From: Mesorhabditis belari
Taxonomy: Eukaryota; Nematoda; Chromadorea; Rhabditida; Rhabditidae
Direction: 5' to 3'
Assembly (NCBI GenBank): GCA_958450365.1
Contig: CAUEEP010000757.1
Coordinates: forward strand, 863,501-927,500
Length of the DNA: 64,000 nt
Shown here in pieces: positions 9,201-19,599 of the stretch. The notes under the pieces are model-generated. The model worked only from the letters and a program-made list of their open reading frames with translations. It did no database searches and had not been told where the DNA came from. Position numbers and translations under genes: made by a program. The stretch's first letter is position 1. Each line of letters starts with the position of its first letter.

Positions 9201-10887
9201 TCAATTCCTAAAGTGCAGAAGGCGGGTCCCATTGAATCGATAAACTCCTTGATGCCATTTTCGACCTCCCCTTGAGTAGCAAAGCATTGCTCCGATAAGA
9301 AGTGATCGAGGAACTTGAAAAAGTGGAAACCCGTAGGCGACAAATCAAGAGAATATGGAGCATAAGCATCTGCAGCCGCGTAGGCGTCGCCAGAAAGTGA
9401 GACCCACAAATACGACATTCATTTTTTCCGTACCTAATATGATTTTTTTTTGTTGCTTTGTGATTGATGTGATTAAAATAGATTCACTCGTTTATCATAA
9501 TTTTCCAAGAGAACCATTGGGAGAATAGAGCAAACTTCAAAGATTTTTAACTTTAAACAATAAAAACCTACCATATTCAATGTAGAATAATATATATAAA
9601 AGTAATAACATGATATTTCAAAAATTTTACATTTAATTTTTCATTTGGTATCTTTGAGAAAAGCTCTTGAGTTCAAGGAGCATAAGTGGGTAAATAAAAA
9701 ATGAATTTCAATTCTTTTTCTACTCTAGGATCTTTGGAAAGCAAGTTTTCTAGTTTAAAAATGTATAGAAAACGAATAAATTTGAAGAGATTCAAGAAAA
9801 TCTAAGTGCAAATCTTTTGTTTTACAGGGTGCGTCATAATTATTGCAACAAGAGTTCAAAGACCGTTTTCCAAACAGCTTTCTTATTTTTTTGCCCCCTT
9901 TTTTGTTGTGTTGCGTTCTATCTTCTTTATTCTTGCCTAATTGCCTCCCGCTCACACGAAGAAGACGGTTCAGGACTGGTGTGTGGCCAACTTTCCCTCA
10001 GTGATCACCAAGGATGAATGGCCTCCAAACTCACCGGATCTCAATGTGATGGACTTTTCCATTTGGGCAATCTTAGAGGCTAATGTCTGCTCTTTGGCCT
10101 TGAAGAAGTTTTTGACCAAAGGATGGAAGGCGACTCCTCAAGATGACATTCGGGCCGCAGTGGAGGCATATCCGAACCGATTAAGGGCTGTTATTAAGGC
10201 AAAAGGCGGTCATATCGAATGATCTCTTGTTTCCTTATTTGTTACTGTTAAATAAAGGTATTTCTGTTTAAAAATCTTCTTCCAGTGAAACTTCTTGGTG
10301 TGCAATGCCTTGAGTATCTTGTTGCAATAATTATGACGCACCCTGTATTTAAAAAACAAACAACAAGCTATTCTGAAGGATAAAAAAGTGACTTAAATGA
10401 GCTTTATTTTTGCATTAAAACATTGAAAATCTATCCAAATTTATCATTTTCAATTAGACATGAGTATTTCGCGTTGATCTTTTCGACATCCACCTTTTTG
10501 ACACTTTGGCTCCTAAATTTGTGCAGTAAAATAAGGAAAAGTTTTCATATAACCAAAATATGTAAACTAGAACAAATAGAAGATATTTCTTTAACTTTTT
10601 TTACCGTTTTACAAATGGAAGATTTATTCTAGGTAAAAATGAATGAAGAAAAACCCACGAAATCCTCAAAAATACCACTTCTCTCACAGCATTCACTTCC
10701 CTAAACATCTTGTCAAATATTTCTTTAACTTTTTTTACCGTTTTACATTGAGCTGAGTGAATACAACCCGCTCCATCAGCGTACTAAATTTAAAAAAGAT
10801 CAAAATTGAATGATTGAAAAAGATTACCTCACATTTCCCAAACTCTATCAAGACGATAAAATAAAGAACCAAAAAAAGTCGTTTCAT
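6251..10887 (-). CDS. Cys-loop ligand-gated ion channel subunit
   Basis: Minus-strand exons, upstream first: 10828-10887 (signal peptide MKRLFLVLYFIVLIEFG), 10688-10783, 8861-8924 (LLENYDKRVNPF), 8719-8821, 8143-8252 (EWIDPRLAFNPQDFGG, EIWRPAY), 7982-8101, 7823-7928, 6991-7239 (TM1 after RKTYYFTF), 6857-6950 (TM2 SMLALSITLSVVADNVP then PLIG), 6428-6539 (TM3) and 6251-6386 (TM4-like, stop at 6251). The Cys-loop spans the 7982/7823 exon junction and has the canonical 13 residues between cysteines, ending FPFDIQFC. From 8924 downwards every junction keeps frame. Between 10688 and 8924 the phase does not match, so a short exon is missing from my model or the gene is damaged. The TM3-TM4 loop is very short. 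It would sit in the cell membrane as part of a pentamer; ligand and ion selectivity are not assigned. Several introns use GTTT donors. Confidence 0.87.
7240..7822. repeat. Channel-gene intron of repeat units and an exon copy
   Basis: Three diverged units beginning near 7258, 7470 and 7670 share CAATCTAACTTTCAGCTCAAA, CCTGGTGTTGGG and TTCAATTTAAAT. Between units 1 and 2, positions 7345-7438 copy part of the neighbouring exon 7982-8101 and its donor (CCGATTCAGCCGATTCCCAC, CGAGAAAAGAATCTGATGAT) with about 10 bases deleted. Units of this type also occur in P450 intron 40690-41323. Confidence 0.85.
8298..8493. mobile_element. Short MITE, CCGTATTTTC-type ends
   Basis: Flanked by TA on both sides. 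The left end CAGTATTTTCTCTAATAGTA and right end GGGAAAATACGG resemble the perfect terminal repeats of the element at 61652-61869, and the interiors match in inverted orientation (AACCTATTGATGTG against CACATCGATAGGTT). Non-coding, in an intron of the channel gene. Confidence 0.7.
9066..9436 (-). mobile_element. mariner deletion derivative with perfect TIRs
   Basis: The 29-base ends beginning TAGGTACGGAAAAAATGAATG are exact inverted repeats (9066-9094 and 9408-9436). The minus strand carries the last third of a mariner transposase: PYSLDLSPTGFHFFKFLDHF (mariner normally has PYSPDLAPxDYHLF, so the catalytic aspartate region is altered), then SMGPAFCTLGIENLAKRWQS and a final GFYFD. The N-terminal two thirds are gone. 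It sits in the channel-gene intron between two copies of one exon. Confidence 0.9.
9470..9556 (-). repeat. Degenerate duplicate of channel exon 8861-8924
   Basis: The minus strand reads LLENYDKRVN like the real exon, with the preceding residues changed. The acceptor CAG has become AAG, and a TAA follows where the true exon continues. Flanking intron bases are duplicated too. A dead tandem copy separated from its parent by the mariner insertion. Confidence 0.8.
9825..10345 (+). mobile_element. Tc1-like element, internally deleted, copy 1
   Basis: Perfect 28-base terminal inverted repeats starting CAGGGTGCGTCATAATTATT, with TA on each side. 9941-10222 encodes only the transposase C-terminus: FPSVITKDEWPPNSPDLNVM with the NSPDLN motif, MDFSIWAILE, LRAVIKAKGGHIE. 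The front half is deleted, so this is a non-autonomous element. A 537-bp sister in opposite orientation is at 47270-47806. Confidence 0.93.
10346..10687. repeat. Channel intron with a copied exon fragment
   Basis: About 31 bases (ATATTTCTTTAACTTTTTTT followed by ACCGTTTTACA) at about 10579 repeat part of the coding exon 10688-10783. Nothing else is recognisable. Confidence 0.7.
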
Positions 10888-11190
10888 TTTGAAGTTGAAC
10901 TGAAATTTGAGTTTAACTGAGAGATTTGATGCTTTCGATGCTTTCGATGGTCAATTGACTGGAACATTGTTGATCACGCGAAAGGGAATACTCAAATTAA
11001 TGTGTGTTTCAAAAAATTGTTGAGAATTATTTAAAAATGATGAATTGGAGACTGAAAAATGATTAAATTGTTTCAAGTTTCTAAATTTTGCATTATTTTT
11101 TTTTCCTTAGAATTATACAGTTTCATGATTTCTTTAAAAAATTAGGTTCCCAGCTAGAGTCTAAAATGAATTCTTGCATTTCTTAGTTGT
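10888..11190. other. Upstream region of the channel gene
   Basis: AT-rich, with no open frame of note. It must hold the minus-strand promoter of the channel gene if that gene is expressed, but I see no defined motif. Confidence 0.4.
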
Positions 11191-11195
11191 CAGTT

Positions 11196-12110
11196 TGAGT
11201 GCTGCACTTACATGTGTATAAGAAAGTACTCAGATAAAATTGCTATGACAAAACTTGACGTCGTTCTTCTTGTTGAGTCCTCCTGGATTGAATTGTTCTT
11301 CTTGTTGAGTCCTCCTGGACGCTAAAATTTACTATTTATCTAAAGCAGATTATGCAATCAATTACGAAAAGTACATCAATAGATGTACTTGATTGTATTG
11401 TACATTTTAGATAGATTGTACAATAGACTTGCTTCCAAGTCTTCAATATCAAGAGGAACATGCTGTGAAGGAGTTGGCGTTGTGAATTAGAATTAGAGTT
11501 TGGAAAATGTCAGTTTGAGTACAGCACTTACATGTGCATAAGAAAGTACTCACATAACATTGCTATGACAAAACTTGACATGGTTCTGTTTGTTGAGTCT
11601 TCCTGGAAGTGCTTTGAATTTCTTTGTTTTAAAGCAAAAAAACTTTACATGATTCAAACGATTCAGTTTGCCTTACAATTGAGAATTCTGCTTTGCATTT
11701 TGTTGTCTCTTTGAACATTTTCAATTTCATCAACAAGTTCTCCAAAGTTTGCTTATCAATCATTGAAGTGATCAAGTGTTGCACAAGTTTATTCTTCTCT
11801 TCTCTTCTCTTAGCGTAAAGTAAGTACTAAACTTGTGGCAACCAAAGAACCAAAGTTCGCAAATATTATTTTATTTCTTGCTTTGTAATTCATTGCCTAA
11901 CTTGCTTTAGATAAATAGTAAATTTTAGCGTAAAGTATACGCAATTCGATCCAGGAGGACTCAACAAGAAGAACGACGTCGAGTTTTGTCATAGCAACGT
12001 TATGTGAGTACTTTCTTATGCATATGTAAGTGCTGTACCTAAAAGGGACGTTTTCCAAGCACTAATTCACAACGCCAACTCCTTCACAGCATTTTCCTCT
12101 GTCAAAAACT
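11196..12110. mobile_element. Fold-back repeat with three related arms
   Basis: The string GCACTTACATGTG, AAGAAAGTACTCA, TTGCTATGACAAAACTTGAC, GAGTCCTCCTGG, ATTTACTATTTATCTAAAGC at about 11200-11350 recurs directly at about 11510-11605 and inverted at about 11905-12045. GGAGTTGGCGTTGTGAATTAG near 11470 is mirrored near 12065-12085. No transposase seen. The direct-plus-inverted order suggests nested or rearranged fold-backs. Confidence 0.8.
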
Positions 12111-12694
12111 GTCAAAAAAAAGCGCTTGGGAGTCTAAAATGCAATGTGAACCTTTATATACCAGAATTAATTCTACCGTAGTTCTCGGCTAGACTACGGT
12201 AAAAATTTCTCACCCTTTAAGAGCCAGCAAAAGACCGTTAAAGATATTCAGCTAAGCAACTGAAAGTTAATTAACGGTTATTTAAAGATTTTTTTCTCTT
12301 TCTTTTCACATCTTTGTGACCATCTTTCACATTAAGTTTTCCGCCTCTTCTACCCCTTCTTTACATGTTTTTTTCTTTTAATACTCTTTAACCTTGTTTC
12401 TTTCTCTAAAACAAGGAGATAAACTTGCTTTTTGTTTTACAAAATGAATACGAGCTTGTTTTTTATTCTCTTCGATAGTTTTTACGATGTTAAAGAGGTT
12501 ATTGATGTCAATGTTGAGGTTCTCAGGCAAAATCTGCATTGATGATCTTATAAAAGGAATTGACTACGGGAAATTGTTCCTTATTCTGCAAAATGAAGCT
12601 TGACATTTGTCTGGCAGTAAAAAGATATTACTGTATTAGAGTGTCATCTTTCTTTTTTGCATTAAAAGGTCCGTTCTCTTTGTGCTCTCTGTGC
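12111..12694. other. AT-rich stretch, no gene seen
   Basis: Pyrimidine-rich. A small hairpin CTACCGTAGTTCTCGGCTAG with ACTACGGTA lies near 12175. Nothing codes convincingly. Confidence 0.4.
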
Positions 12695-12935
12695 GGCGGC
12701 GTAACCACTCGCTTTTTGGCACACAGCCTTTCCCAGATATCGCCACCATTCCCTTCTCTAATCAGCTTTGCGCAGAGGCGATAACGTGACCAATGAGGCT
12801 TAGCCGAGGTGCGTTTATTGCTGGTTGAAAACTGATACCAATTACCCGTCGCTTTCTGCCCTGAAATGTGGGTGTCAGCGCAATTTTTGGAAGGCCCTAG
12901 GGGCCAAAAAAGCCTTTATTTCAGAGATTTGGTCG
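12695..12935 (+). repeat. Dispersed repeat R1, copy 1
   Basis: Contains GCGCAGAGGCGATAACGTGA, CCAATGAGGCTTAGCCGAGG, ATTACCCGTCGCTTTCTGCC and GGCCCTAGGGGCCAAAAA. The same block occurs at 35236-35490 (+), 35625-35884 (-) and 37180-37432 (-). GC content is higher than the surroundings. I see no protein in it. Confidence 0.9.
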
Positions 12936-13080
12936 AATGATTGCTGTACTTTGCTGACATTCTGATCCAATTATACATGTTGTCTCATCTCATAGCTAAA
13001 TTCTTCATTCTACATATTCGTAAACACCTTGGCCTCAGCTAATCGCTTCCTGAAAAATCTAATGAAAAACAAAAAAGTAA

Positions 13081-13315
13081 AAGCCAAATGAAAACGAGCG
13101 GGTTTCGAACGCTTGGGGGTTGGCCTCTTATGTTGAGTGGTAGAATATAGTTTATATTGTGTTTTATGTATCTAAAAATTTCATCAATTTTTTACTTTTC
13201 TTTTAAAACTTAGGCCAAATTAGTGGAATCTCTTGGCTTATGGAAAATAAGAATAATTACATATTTGCTGTATTTTCCGTCACTGGTAGTTCAGTGGTAG
13301 AATATTGAATCGAAA
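13081..13315. other. tRNA-like A-box fragments
   Basis: CACTGGTAGTTCAGTGGTAG at about 13279 resembles the 5' half of tRNA-Gly (normally TTGGTGGTTCAGTGGTAGAA). A similar GAGTGGTAGAATATAG lies near 13134. No 3' half or cloverleaf forms. A relic at best. Confidence 0.35.
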
Positions 13316-13765
13316 AAGATTTATCTACACAAAGAGATGCGTCCCAAAATCCACTATTCTTGGAAATTCTAAGCAAATTTCCTGAACAAAGAACTCTGAT
13401 GGCTTTGCTTGCATCGCTTAGTGAATGTGGAATCCATTTTCCAGCTTTATTGAGCTTGCCCAATTCATGCAAATGGTTTTCGGTTGTTTTATGATCACAA
13501 TTAAAATATTCCGCAAGTTCATATGTAGTCTTTATCGGGTCACTTTCGATTATCTGCTTCAAATCGTCGTTTGTCCTCGTCCCAGATCTTCCAGACTTCC
13601 GTCACCCATTCGAAATCTTTTGAACCAGTTTTGACATTGATGAACAGTGATAACACCTTTCTCAAATACGTTACAAAGTGATTCATGCGATTCAGTTGCT
13701 GTTTTTTCATGTTTAAAATCGTACGGCAACAAATGCGAAGTCGAGATTTTGAGGTCATCTAGCAT
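13257..13765 (-). pseudogene. mariner transposase, frameshifted
   Basis: Frame 1 (13765 to about 13560): FKHEKTATESHESL, TVHQCQNWFKRFRMGDGSLE, DLGRGQ, the paired helix-turn-helix of mariner with the WFKRFRxGD motif. Frame 2 (from about 13562): KQIIESDPIKTTYELAEYFN, HKTTENHLHELGKLNKAGKW, IPHSL, the second DNA-binding helix and the WVPHEL motif. Then KNSGFWDASLCVDKSFS stands where the first catalytic aspartate is expected, but the motif is lost. Truncated before the rest of the DDD core. Confidence 0.85.
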
Positions 13766-13769
13766 CTAT

Positions 13770-14500
13770 AAGATTTTTTTAGTAAAATTCTTCAACTAGA
13801 AATAAAGAAAAGACGCGCAATAAAGCACAATAATTATATCTTTAAAACAGAAGAGATTGCGGTGGTAATGGTATCCACAGTGTTAAAATCCATAAAGAGA
13901 AACGCAAACGAAATTTCAATGTCGCCAACCTAATAAATGCACATCAAGGTTATTTGGAAGTCCTGAAGGTAAAAAGTCAAAAATTGGTTAAACAAGATTC
14001 GTAAAGCAATGGCAACTCCCCTGACTTAACTGTGTGTTATAGCACCATAAGTTCTTCACTCAAAAAGTTCAACTTTGTGTACTCGGGTTTTCCCACCCCC
14101 ACTGTGTATTCGGGCTCGTTCAGCTCGCTCATATTCGATTCGTCGCATAAATGTTTGTGCCGAGCGTAATAGGCATTCGTGCAGTTCAACGAGCACTCGT
14201 AGTCCGATGAACACCTTTAGATTTAGCTTTCCGACTTTTTCTGGTGTAATTCATTATCAATGTTTTATATACGTACCTATCTCTACAAGGGTATATGTAC
14301 GATCAGTTCATAGTCTGGAGTCCAGAATTGGTTCAGACTCGGGACCTTATGCCTACCCCAGGGTTGTGCCAAAAGCCCGGCTTGTTCACTTTTGTTTGGC
14401 CGGGCCTTCGTTGAAGTTATTTAAATCTTTATTTTGCTATTGTTCGTCCTAATTTAATATTTATTTCAAATTAACGTTCTTAACTGAATATTTTACGGAC
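13770..14500. other. No supported gene
   Basis: A GC-richer patch (14075-14450) is open on the plus strand for 125 codons, but the predicted peptide is low-complexity, rich in Arg/Ser, and has no motif or splice structure. It may be part of an unrecognised repeat. Confidence 0.4.
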
Positions 14501-14503
14501 CCA

Positions 14504-14875
14504 CTACCTTTTCCAAGCCGCCTTGACCGTGTCGCTTGGGAGTTTGCCCGGCTCGTGGCAATCCTTGTAATCTTGATTTGTCAGCTGAGTCTTGTAAGTG
14601 AATTTCTTTAAAATATCACTAAACTTGAAAGTATCCTCTGATAGTCTCTCTGATGCAGCCCCACCTTTTGCAGTTGCCTGTCTCGACCGCGCAAATGCAA
14701 TCGTTGCAATCATCGGCCAGAGCTGAAGAGGCTAACTTTATCCCTTGTCACTATGAAGGCTCAACTCTATAGTCCGTGGCTTTTTCTCTTGATCTAATAA
14801 TAAGTTATGGATAGATGTGTATTCAACCAGCTGCACCACTTCCCGAGAACTCTGTAAAAACACATTCCCTAATGA
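14504..14875. other. Downstream of ORF 14876-15860, nothing firm
   Basis: A 69-codon minus-strand frame (14504-14713) is open but resembles nothing I know and has no clear start context. Confidence 0.3.
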
Positions 14876-15860
14876 TCAAGCAAACATACATGAAATCTTT
14901 GGTCGAATTTCCATGAGTATCAGGTCGATTTGTACGATCACATGATAAGCGGTGACGATTTTGAACGGCAGATCCGAGTCTCCATTGGCCACATCATCGA
15001 GACGAACGGGAACCGTTTCAACTCTCAAATTCTCTTTGATTGTCCTCACTTCTTCTTTTTCTTTGCTTGGGATTTCAAGCAACATTCTTTTAGAGTCAGT
15101 CTTCAGTTTCGCGAAGAAAAAGTAATTCGGACAATCTCGTTCCTCTTGCAACTCCATCTTCAGATTCACTAATACAGGAATCAAATCCTTGTCCTCTTTT
15201 GTGATATCGAACTTTTGCATTAGCTTAAAGAAACTCGAAAATAATGTCCTCAGCTTCTCATAGCTTTCGTTTTGCCATTGGTGTGATTTCACAAAGAGAC
15301 CAAAATTTGTCAAGGCCTTGTTGATGTCAAATCGTTAGTGAATGAAGGGAAAAGCATCGCTTACGGCTGGGAAAAGCTGTGAATTCAGTTTTTTTCTCAA
15401 ATTTTCCCCTCAAAATCAACGCAAACATATCTATATGAAAGCCGTAAAGATGCAACTCTTTTTTCTTTCTCAAATCCCAATTTGACAGCGAGTCTTCAAA
15501 GAGGGAATTCACGTTCAGATTGTGCGAAACGTCAGCGTCACTTTTGAGAAAAATGTACGGATCTTGCGAAAGCACGAAATATCCCGTTAAACCGAAACGA
15601 AATACCATAAGGATCCCGTTAAACCATTGTTTTTTATAGTAATTCTTTGAAAGCCTGTCTTGCAGATGTGCAAAGAGTTGTTCGGCATCCGATCTCAAGC
15701 TAGCTTGATCCGCTTTTCTATCAAGTGCCATTGACAAGTTCATAATATTTTTCAAAAAGTTTTTGTGAACCTGATGATAGTTCAACAACGATTTCCAATA
15801 ATAGTCTGAACAATTGAATAAAAGACTTTTGTTGAAAGAGTTCTCAGGTGCTTTTGCCAT
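14876..15860 (-). pseudogene. Unknown intronless ORF with one frameshift
   Basis: Two long frames abut: 15860-15327 starts MAKAPENSFNKS and ends SLTI before TGA; 15322-14876 reads DINKALTNFGLFVKSHQWQN and ends KISCMFA. No splice acceptor with the right phase exists between them, but one fewer T in the TTT near 15325 would fuse them into about 327 residues. The protein is mostly helical-looking, with GYFVLSQDPYIFLKS in the middle and acidic/basic helices after. I do not recognise the family. Being intronless among intron-rich genes, it could be a retrocopy, a young gene, or a gene hit by a sequencing error in a homopolymer. No signal peptide is evident. Confidence 0.55.
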
Positions 15861-15940
15861 ATCGAAAAAGTAGGATTAGGTCATAAGCATTGTATGTGCA
15901 GAAATGGGTGCTCGACGAAACAATATGCTTGTAATAAGGC

Positions 15941-16289
15941 CATGCACATCGGCGCGAAATAAGGCAAAAATGCGTTTTCTATCTGATTTTTCCGGGAGTA
16001 CCTTTTTTAGATGCGGAAAATTGTGCTGATTCCGAATCTGAAGGAATTTTTCAAATCCCCTTGACAGTTCTAGACCCTGATTGTCGAGTTACGAGCCCCA
16101 AACTGCAGGGTACCACAAAATTTCTCATACAAAATGACCAAAAAACCGCTAAAACTCAATTTAAAAAATTTCTGTCAAGGGGATTTGAAAAATTCCTTCA
16201 GATTCGGAATCAGCACAATTTTCCGCATCTAAAAAAGGTACTCCCGGAAAAATCTGATAGAAAACGCATTTTCACGCCGATGTGCCATG
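15941..16289. mobile_element. Fold-back MITE with about 125-base arms
   Basis: The left arm CATGCACATCGGCG, TGCGTTTTCTATC, GGGAGTACCTTTTTTAGATG, TTGTGCTGATTCCGAATCTG is mirrored at the right ending GCCGATGTGCCATG. The loop holds no ORF. Weaker relatives are at about 28380-28530 and 34420-34535 (GCGCGGATGTG and CAAAAATTCTTT-type strings). Confidence 0.9.
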
Positions 16290-17618
16290 TCCTCTGCAGC
16301 AGTAGATGTCATCACAGTAATCCTTGCTCAAATAAGTAAAAATGGATTTTTATTTGTGAAGTTATTTTGATTTTGTATTTTCTTGAGTGGTTAACTTAAA
16401 GTTTAATAAGTTTGTGATTTTGCTTGTGATAATTGTTGTTGGTTTTGTTACAGATAAAGCATTGCAGGCAAACAAATCTGTTGCATTGCTCAACCTGAAG
16501 TTTTAAAATAGGAAAAATTATAGAATACGGTCGAATTTGCATTTAAACTGACCCATTCGTAAGGTTTCTCTCTTTAGAAACTGCCAATCACTTTCGGCTA
16601 CGACATATATATATAGTATTATAATACAGTGCGCACAAACGGACAACCCTCAATTATATATAGTAGACAGATAATAAAATCTAATAGAATAAACTGTTGA
16701 CCTGCACGGATCGGTCAGATCGGCATTGGCGACCGACTAGCATTCGGGCGATGGCTCCAATGCGTTCTCGAACGTGTTGAAAGCGCATTCAAGGGTCTGT
16801 TCGGCTGGAATTCGCTTTTACATTTCAAAAAAAGTGGTAGCTGATGTCATTGTTATTAGTTTCTCTAGCTTGGTATAATTTTTTCACTCTTTAGCATCGT
16901 TTTTTGTTTAAGCTGGCTAGGTAAGTATTCTTTTGATCCAGACTGTCGCTCACTGCCCGGCAAAGTCAATGGTTTAGCCATTTGGTTGTATGGGATGTGT
17001 CAATCTGAATGTATCGACTTGAAATTCCCCCCAGTCGATTCTCGATGTCGCATAGTCGAAACTCGGCCTGTAGGTCGAGGGTTCAGCTCCCTCTCAGTTT
17101 TTTTGAACAGCTGTTTTATAGTTGAAATTAATGAGAACGAGAGCAAAATGTTAAAGTATTACTACTCAATAAATAAAGAAAAAAACAGAAATTGTGAAGA
17201 CATTTAAAAATAGCTCAAAGGCAAAACATAAAATTTCTTTTCAAACACCGCATCGATAAATGCATCGATATTCGATAATGAAAGTAATAACAAAGCGAAA
17301 AGACAGCATCAACGGACAAATTTCAAAAATTCTGAACAAATTTTGATTGTTTTCCGACTTTATGTGCAAATATTTTATATATAGATACTTTATTCAGGAC
17401 ATGAAATAAAGTGCGTAATATTTTAAGATTAATATGTCGTAGCCGATTATGAATGAAATTTTTTGGTAAATCTTTCTAGTAGAGCAACCCTTTAATGTAT
17501 GAGGACAATATTATATCATCCTGTAGCGAATTAAATTCTGTGTCGATTGGTACCAAATTTGTGAGTTTAGGTTAAAAATTGCCGGCGCTACAACGTTTCA
17601 TTCGAAATCGGCGGGACC
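16290..17618. other. Intergenic, repeat-derived
   Basis: Holds CGGCTACGACATATA near 16595 and ATATGTCGTAGCCGATTATG near 17430 as facing ends, consistent with one larger MITE-like element bounded by the GTCGTAGCCG repeat. TAGGTCGAGGGTTCAGCTCC near 17075, followed by TTTTGAACAGCTGTTTTATA, resembles the tRNA-like arm at 54.6-55.2 kb. The 73-codon frame 16986-17207 overlaps this and is not taken as a gene. Confidence 0.5.
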
Positions 17619-17937
17619 CCCGTAGCCGATTATGAATGAGTGGGTCTAGGAGCGTCCAACCATCAAGTATTTGGTATCATTCAACGCAGAATCATTAATA
17701 ATTATGTTAAATTTTTAAAATTAGAAAGATTTGATAAAAAGAAAAAAAATTAGAGCAAAAAAACTGTTTGTTCAAGAGGAAACTTTGAGGCCCCATAATT
17801 TTTTTCTTTTCATCAAATCTTGCTAATTTTAAAAATTCAACATAATTATTAATGATACTGCGTTGAATGATACCAAATACTTGATGGTTGGACGCTCCTA
17901 GACCCACTCATTCATACTCGGCTACGACAAATACACA
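17619..17937. mobile_element. Fold-back MITE, GTCGTAGCCG family
   Basis: The arms CGTAGCCGATTATGAATGAG, TGGGTCTAGGAGCGTCCAAC, CATCAAGTATTTGGTATCAT are mirrored and end in CTCGGCTACGAC. Family members or ends lie at about 17431, 20101 and 49862-50051. Confidence 0.88.
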
Positions 17938-18097
17938 TGAACACGAAAAGGGCCGATAAAAAGCAACACGATAATATATGGGTAGCACAGATAACGTCAA
18001 GGATCCACTAGAATCCAAGAATCCACTTCAGGATCATCTACAGATAATTTAAATGAGAAATTATGTGCAAATGCAAATACCAATATGTGCAGAGATT

Positions 18098-19596
18098 TTA
18101 ATTGAGATCCTTGTCAAATTCTTCAATAAATTCCTAAAAATACAGCTTAGCTTAAAAAAAGTCTCAACTCACCTTAATTTTCGTCTCATATCGACGCAAA
18201 TGAGGCATATATTCTTCGGAAGTCGTCTCAAAACCCTCTTGAAACTTTCTAAATACGAATAAATGTTTAGAATCTATGATATTAGCAAATTTACCTGCAT
18301 TCTTCCAATTTTTGCTCTAAATCTCCAAATTTTGAAGTGTCCTTGCAGATGTTTTCTTTCAAAACAAGTTTCTAAAACATTAAACTATAAAATCACAATT
18401 TAAAAAACTCACCTTTCCGAAATCCTTGATATTCTCCAAAACTCCTTTGTGCATTTCTGAAAACAAATCTTCATAAGTCTTGACCACACTCGTAGAATCT
18501 TTTTGGAGAGCATCGGACATCTCATGAGCCTAAACAAAAGATTCACCATAACCAGAAAGCAAAGCACCTCTTTTTCCATGAGCTTGATTTTCTCGTGTGA
18601 AGTGTGTTTTTCCATGAAGCAGAGGGTGCACGCCTAAACAAAGATTTTATTCTATTAATTAGCAACCGAACTGACCTTTGAATTGCACTCAACACAATGA
18701 AGCATTTCCTCAATGGCATCCTAAGCACAAAGATACTTTATATTATTTCTGCCTTATCTATTTTACCGTTCCCTTGCATTCATCACAAACATACGCGTTT
18801 CTCGGTCCTTCCATCTGACGTGTCAGTTCGGGTAACTCGTCCAAGAAATCTAAAATCCTAAATAAGTTAAAAACTAACAAACGCAAACCCTGAAATTGAT
18901 CTTTCCATTCATCTCCGCTAAAGCAAGAATTGCGACTACAAATTGGGCAAGTAAATCCGTGTTGATAATCGTTTTTCGTATCTCGGTCATTTTGTTTTCG
19001 ATTCTTCAAGTAGCATTCTGTGCAAATAGTGTGATTGCAATAGAGAGCGAATGATTTCTTTTCCTTGCTCTGATTCGAATCTAAACAAAGCATTATTGAT
19101 ACTCAGCACTAAAAAAACTAACATTCGTCGTGACAAATTGGACACTCAGGGATTTTTAAAGGCTAAATTAACATTTGTGTATTAATATATGCAGGAAAAA
19201 ACACCTTGACAAGCACATATCCATCACCAGTAGAAGAAAGAGCCACCGCGTCTTCTTGGGATAGAACATCTAAAACAAAAACGAATAAGTAGGTTATTTC
19301 AAGGAACATACCGATAAGGTAAAAGACAAAGACGCAATTCGCAAAGCAATCCTCGTAATTACATCGATGTTTTCTTTCCTCTACCTGCAACGGCATCTCA
19401 TTCTCGAAACATTCGTTGCACACCACCACTCCGCAACCCAGACTTCGTGGTGATCGAGGCTCATTGGCTTTTCTGGCAACTAAAAACTCAAAGTTAATAA
19501 ACATTTTTAAAGATTATTTTGTTAGCTAACAAATGAAACATTAAACTTACATGGTTCCTTGCAAAGAACACAATTGAGTGATTGAAAGACCTTCAT
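18098..19596 (-). CDS. RING/B-box/coiled-coil (TRIM-like) protein
   Basis: Exons on the minus strand, all phase-consistent: 19551-19596 (MKVFQSLNCVLCKEP), 19312-19479, 19205-19269, 19123-19162 (CPICHDE), 18889-19080, 18767-18849, 18676-18720, 18568-18633, 18413-18529, 18295-18371, 18173-18248, 18098-18133 (stop). The first zinc module runs CVLCKE...LGCGVVVCNECF...CNYEDC. A second, CPICHDE...YCNHTICTECYLK...CPIC, is a clear RING. Then YVCDECKG...LHCVECNSKACTLCFMEKHTSH is a B-box, followed by about 100 residues of predicted coiled coil ending EEFDKDLN. This order is that of TRIM-type ubiquitin ligases. A 5' exon may be missing: the first exon could begin after an acceptor CAG just before GAA ATG. 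Pieces of this gene are copied at 20171-20290 and 29367-29680. Confidence 0.85.
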
Positions 19597-19599
19597 TTC

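Noticed and set aside
14075..14452. 125-codon plus-strand frame
   Set aside because: Low-complexity Arg/Ser-rich peptide with no motif, no splice context and no family resemblance; likely chance in a GC-richer repeat.
16061..16339. 92-codon frame
   Set aside because: Lies across the loop and arm of the fold-back element 15941-16289.
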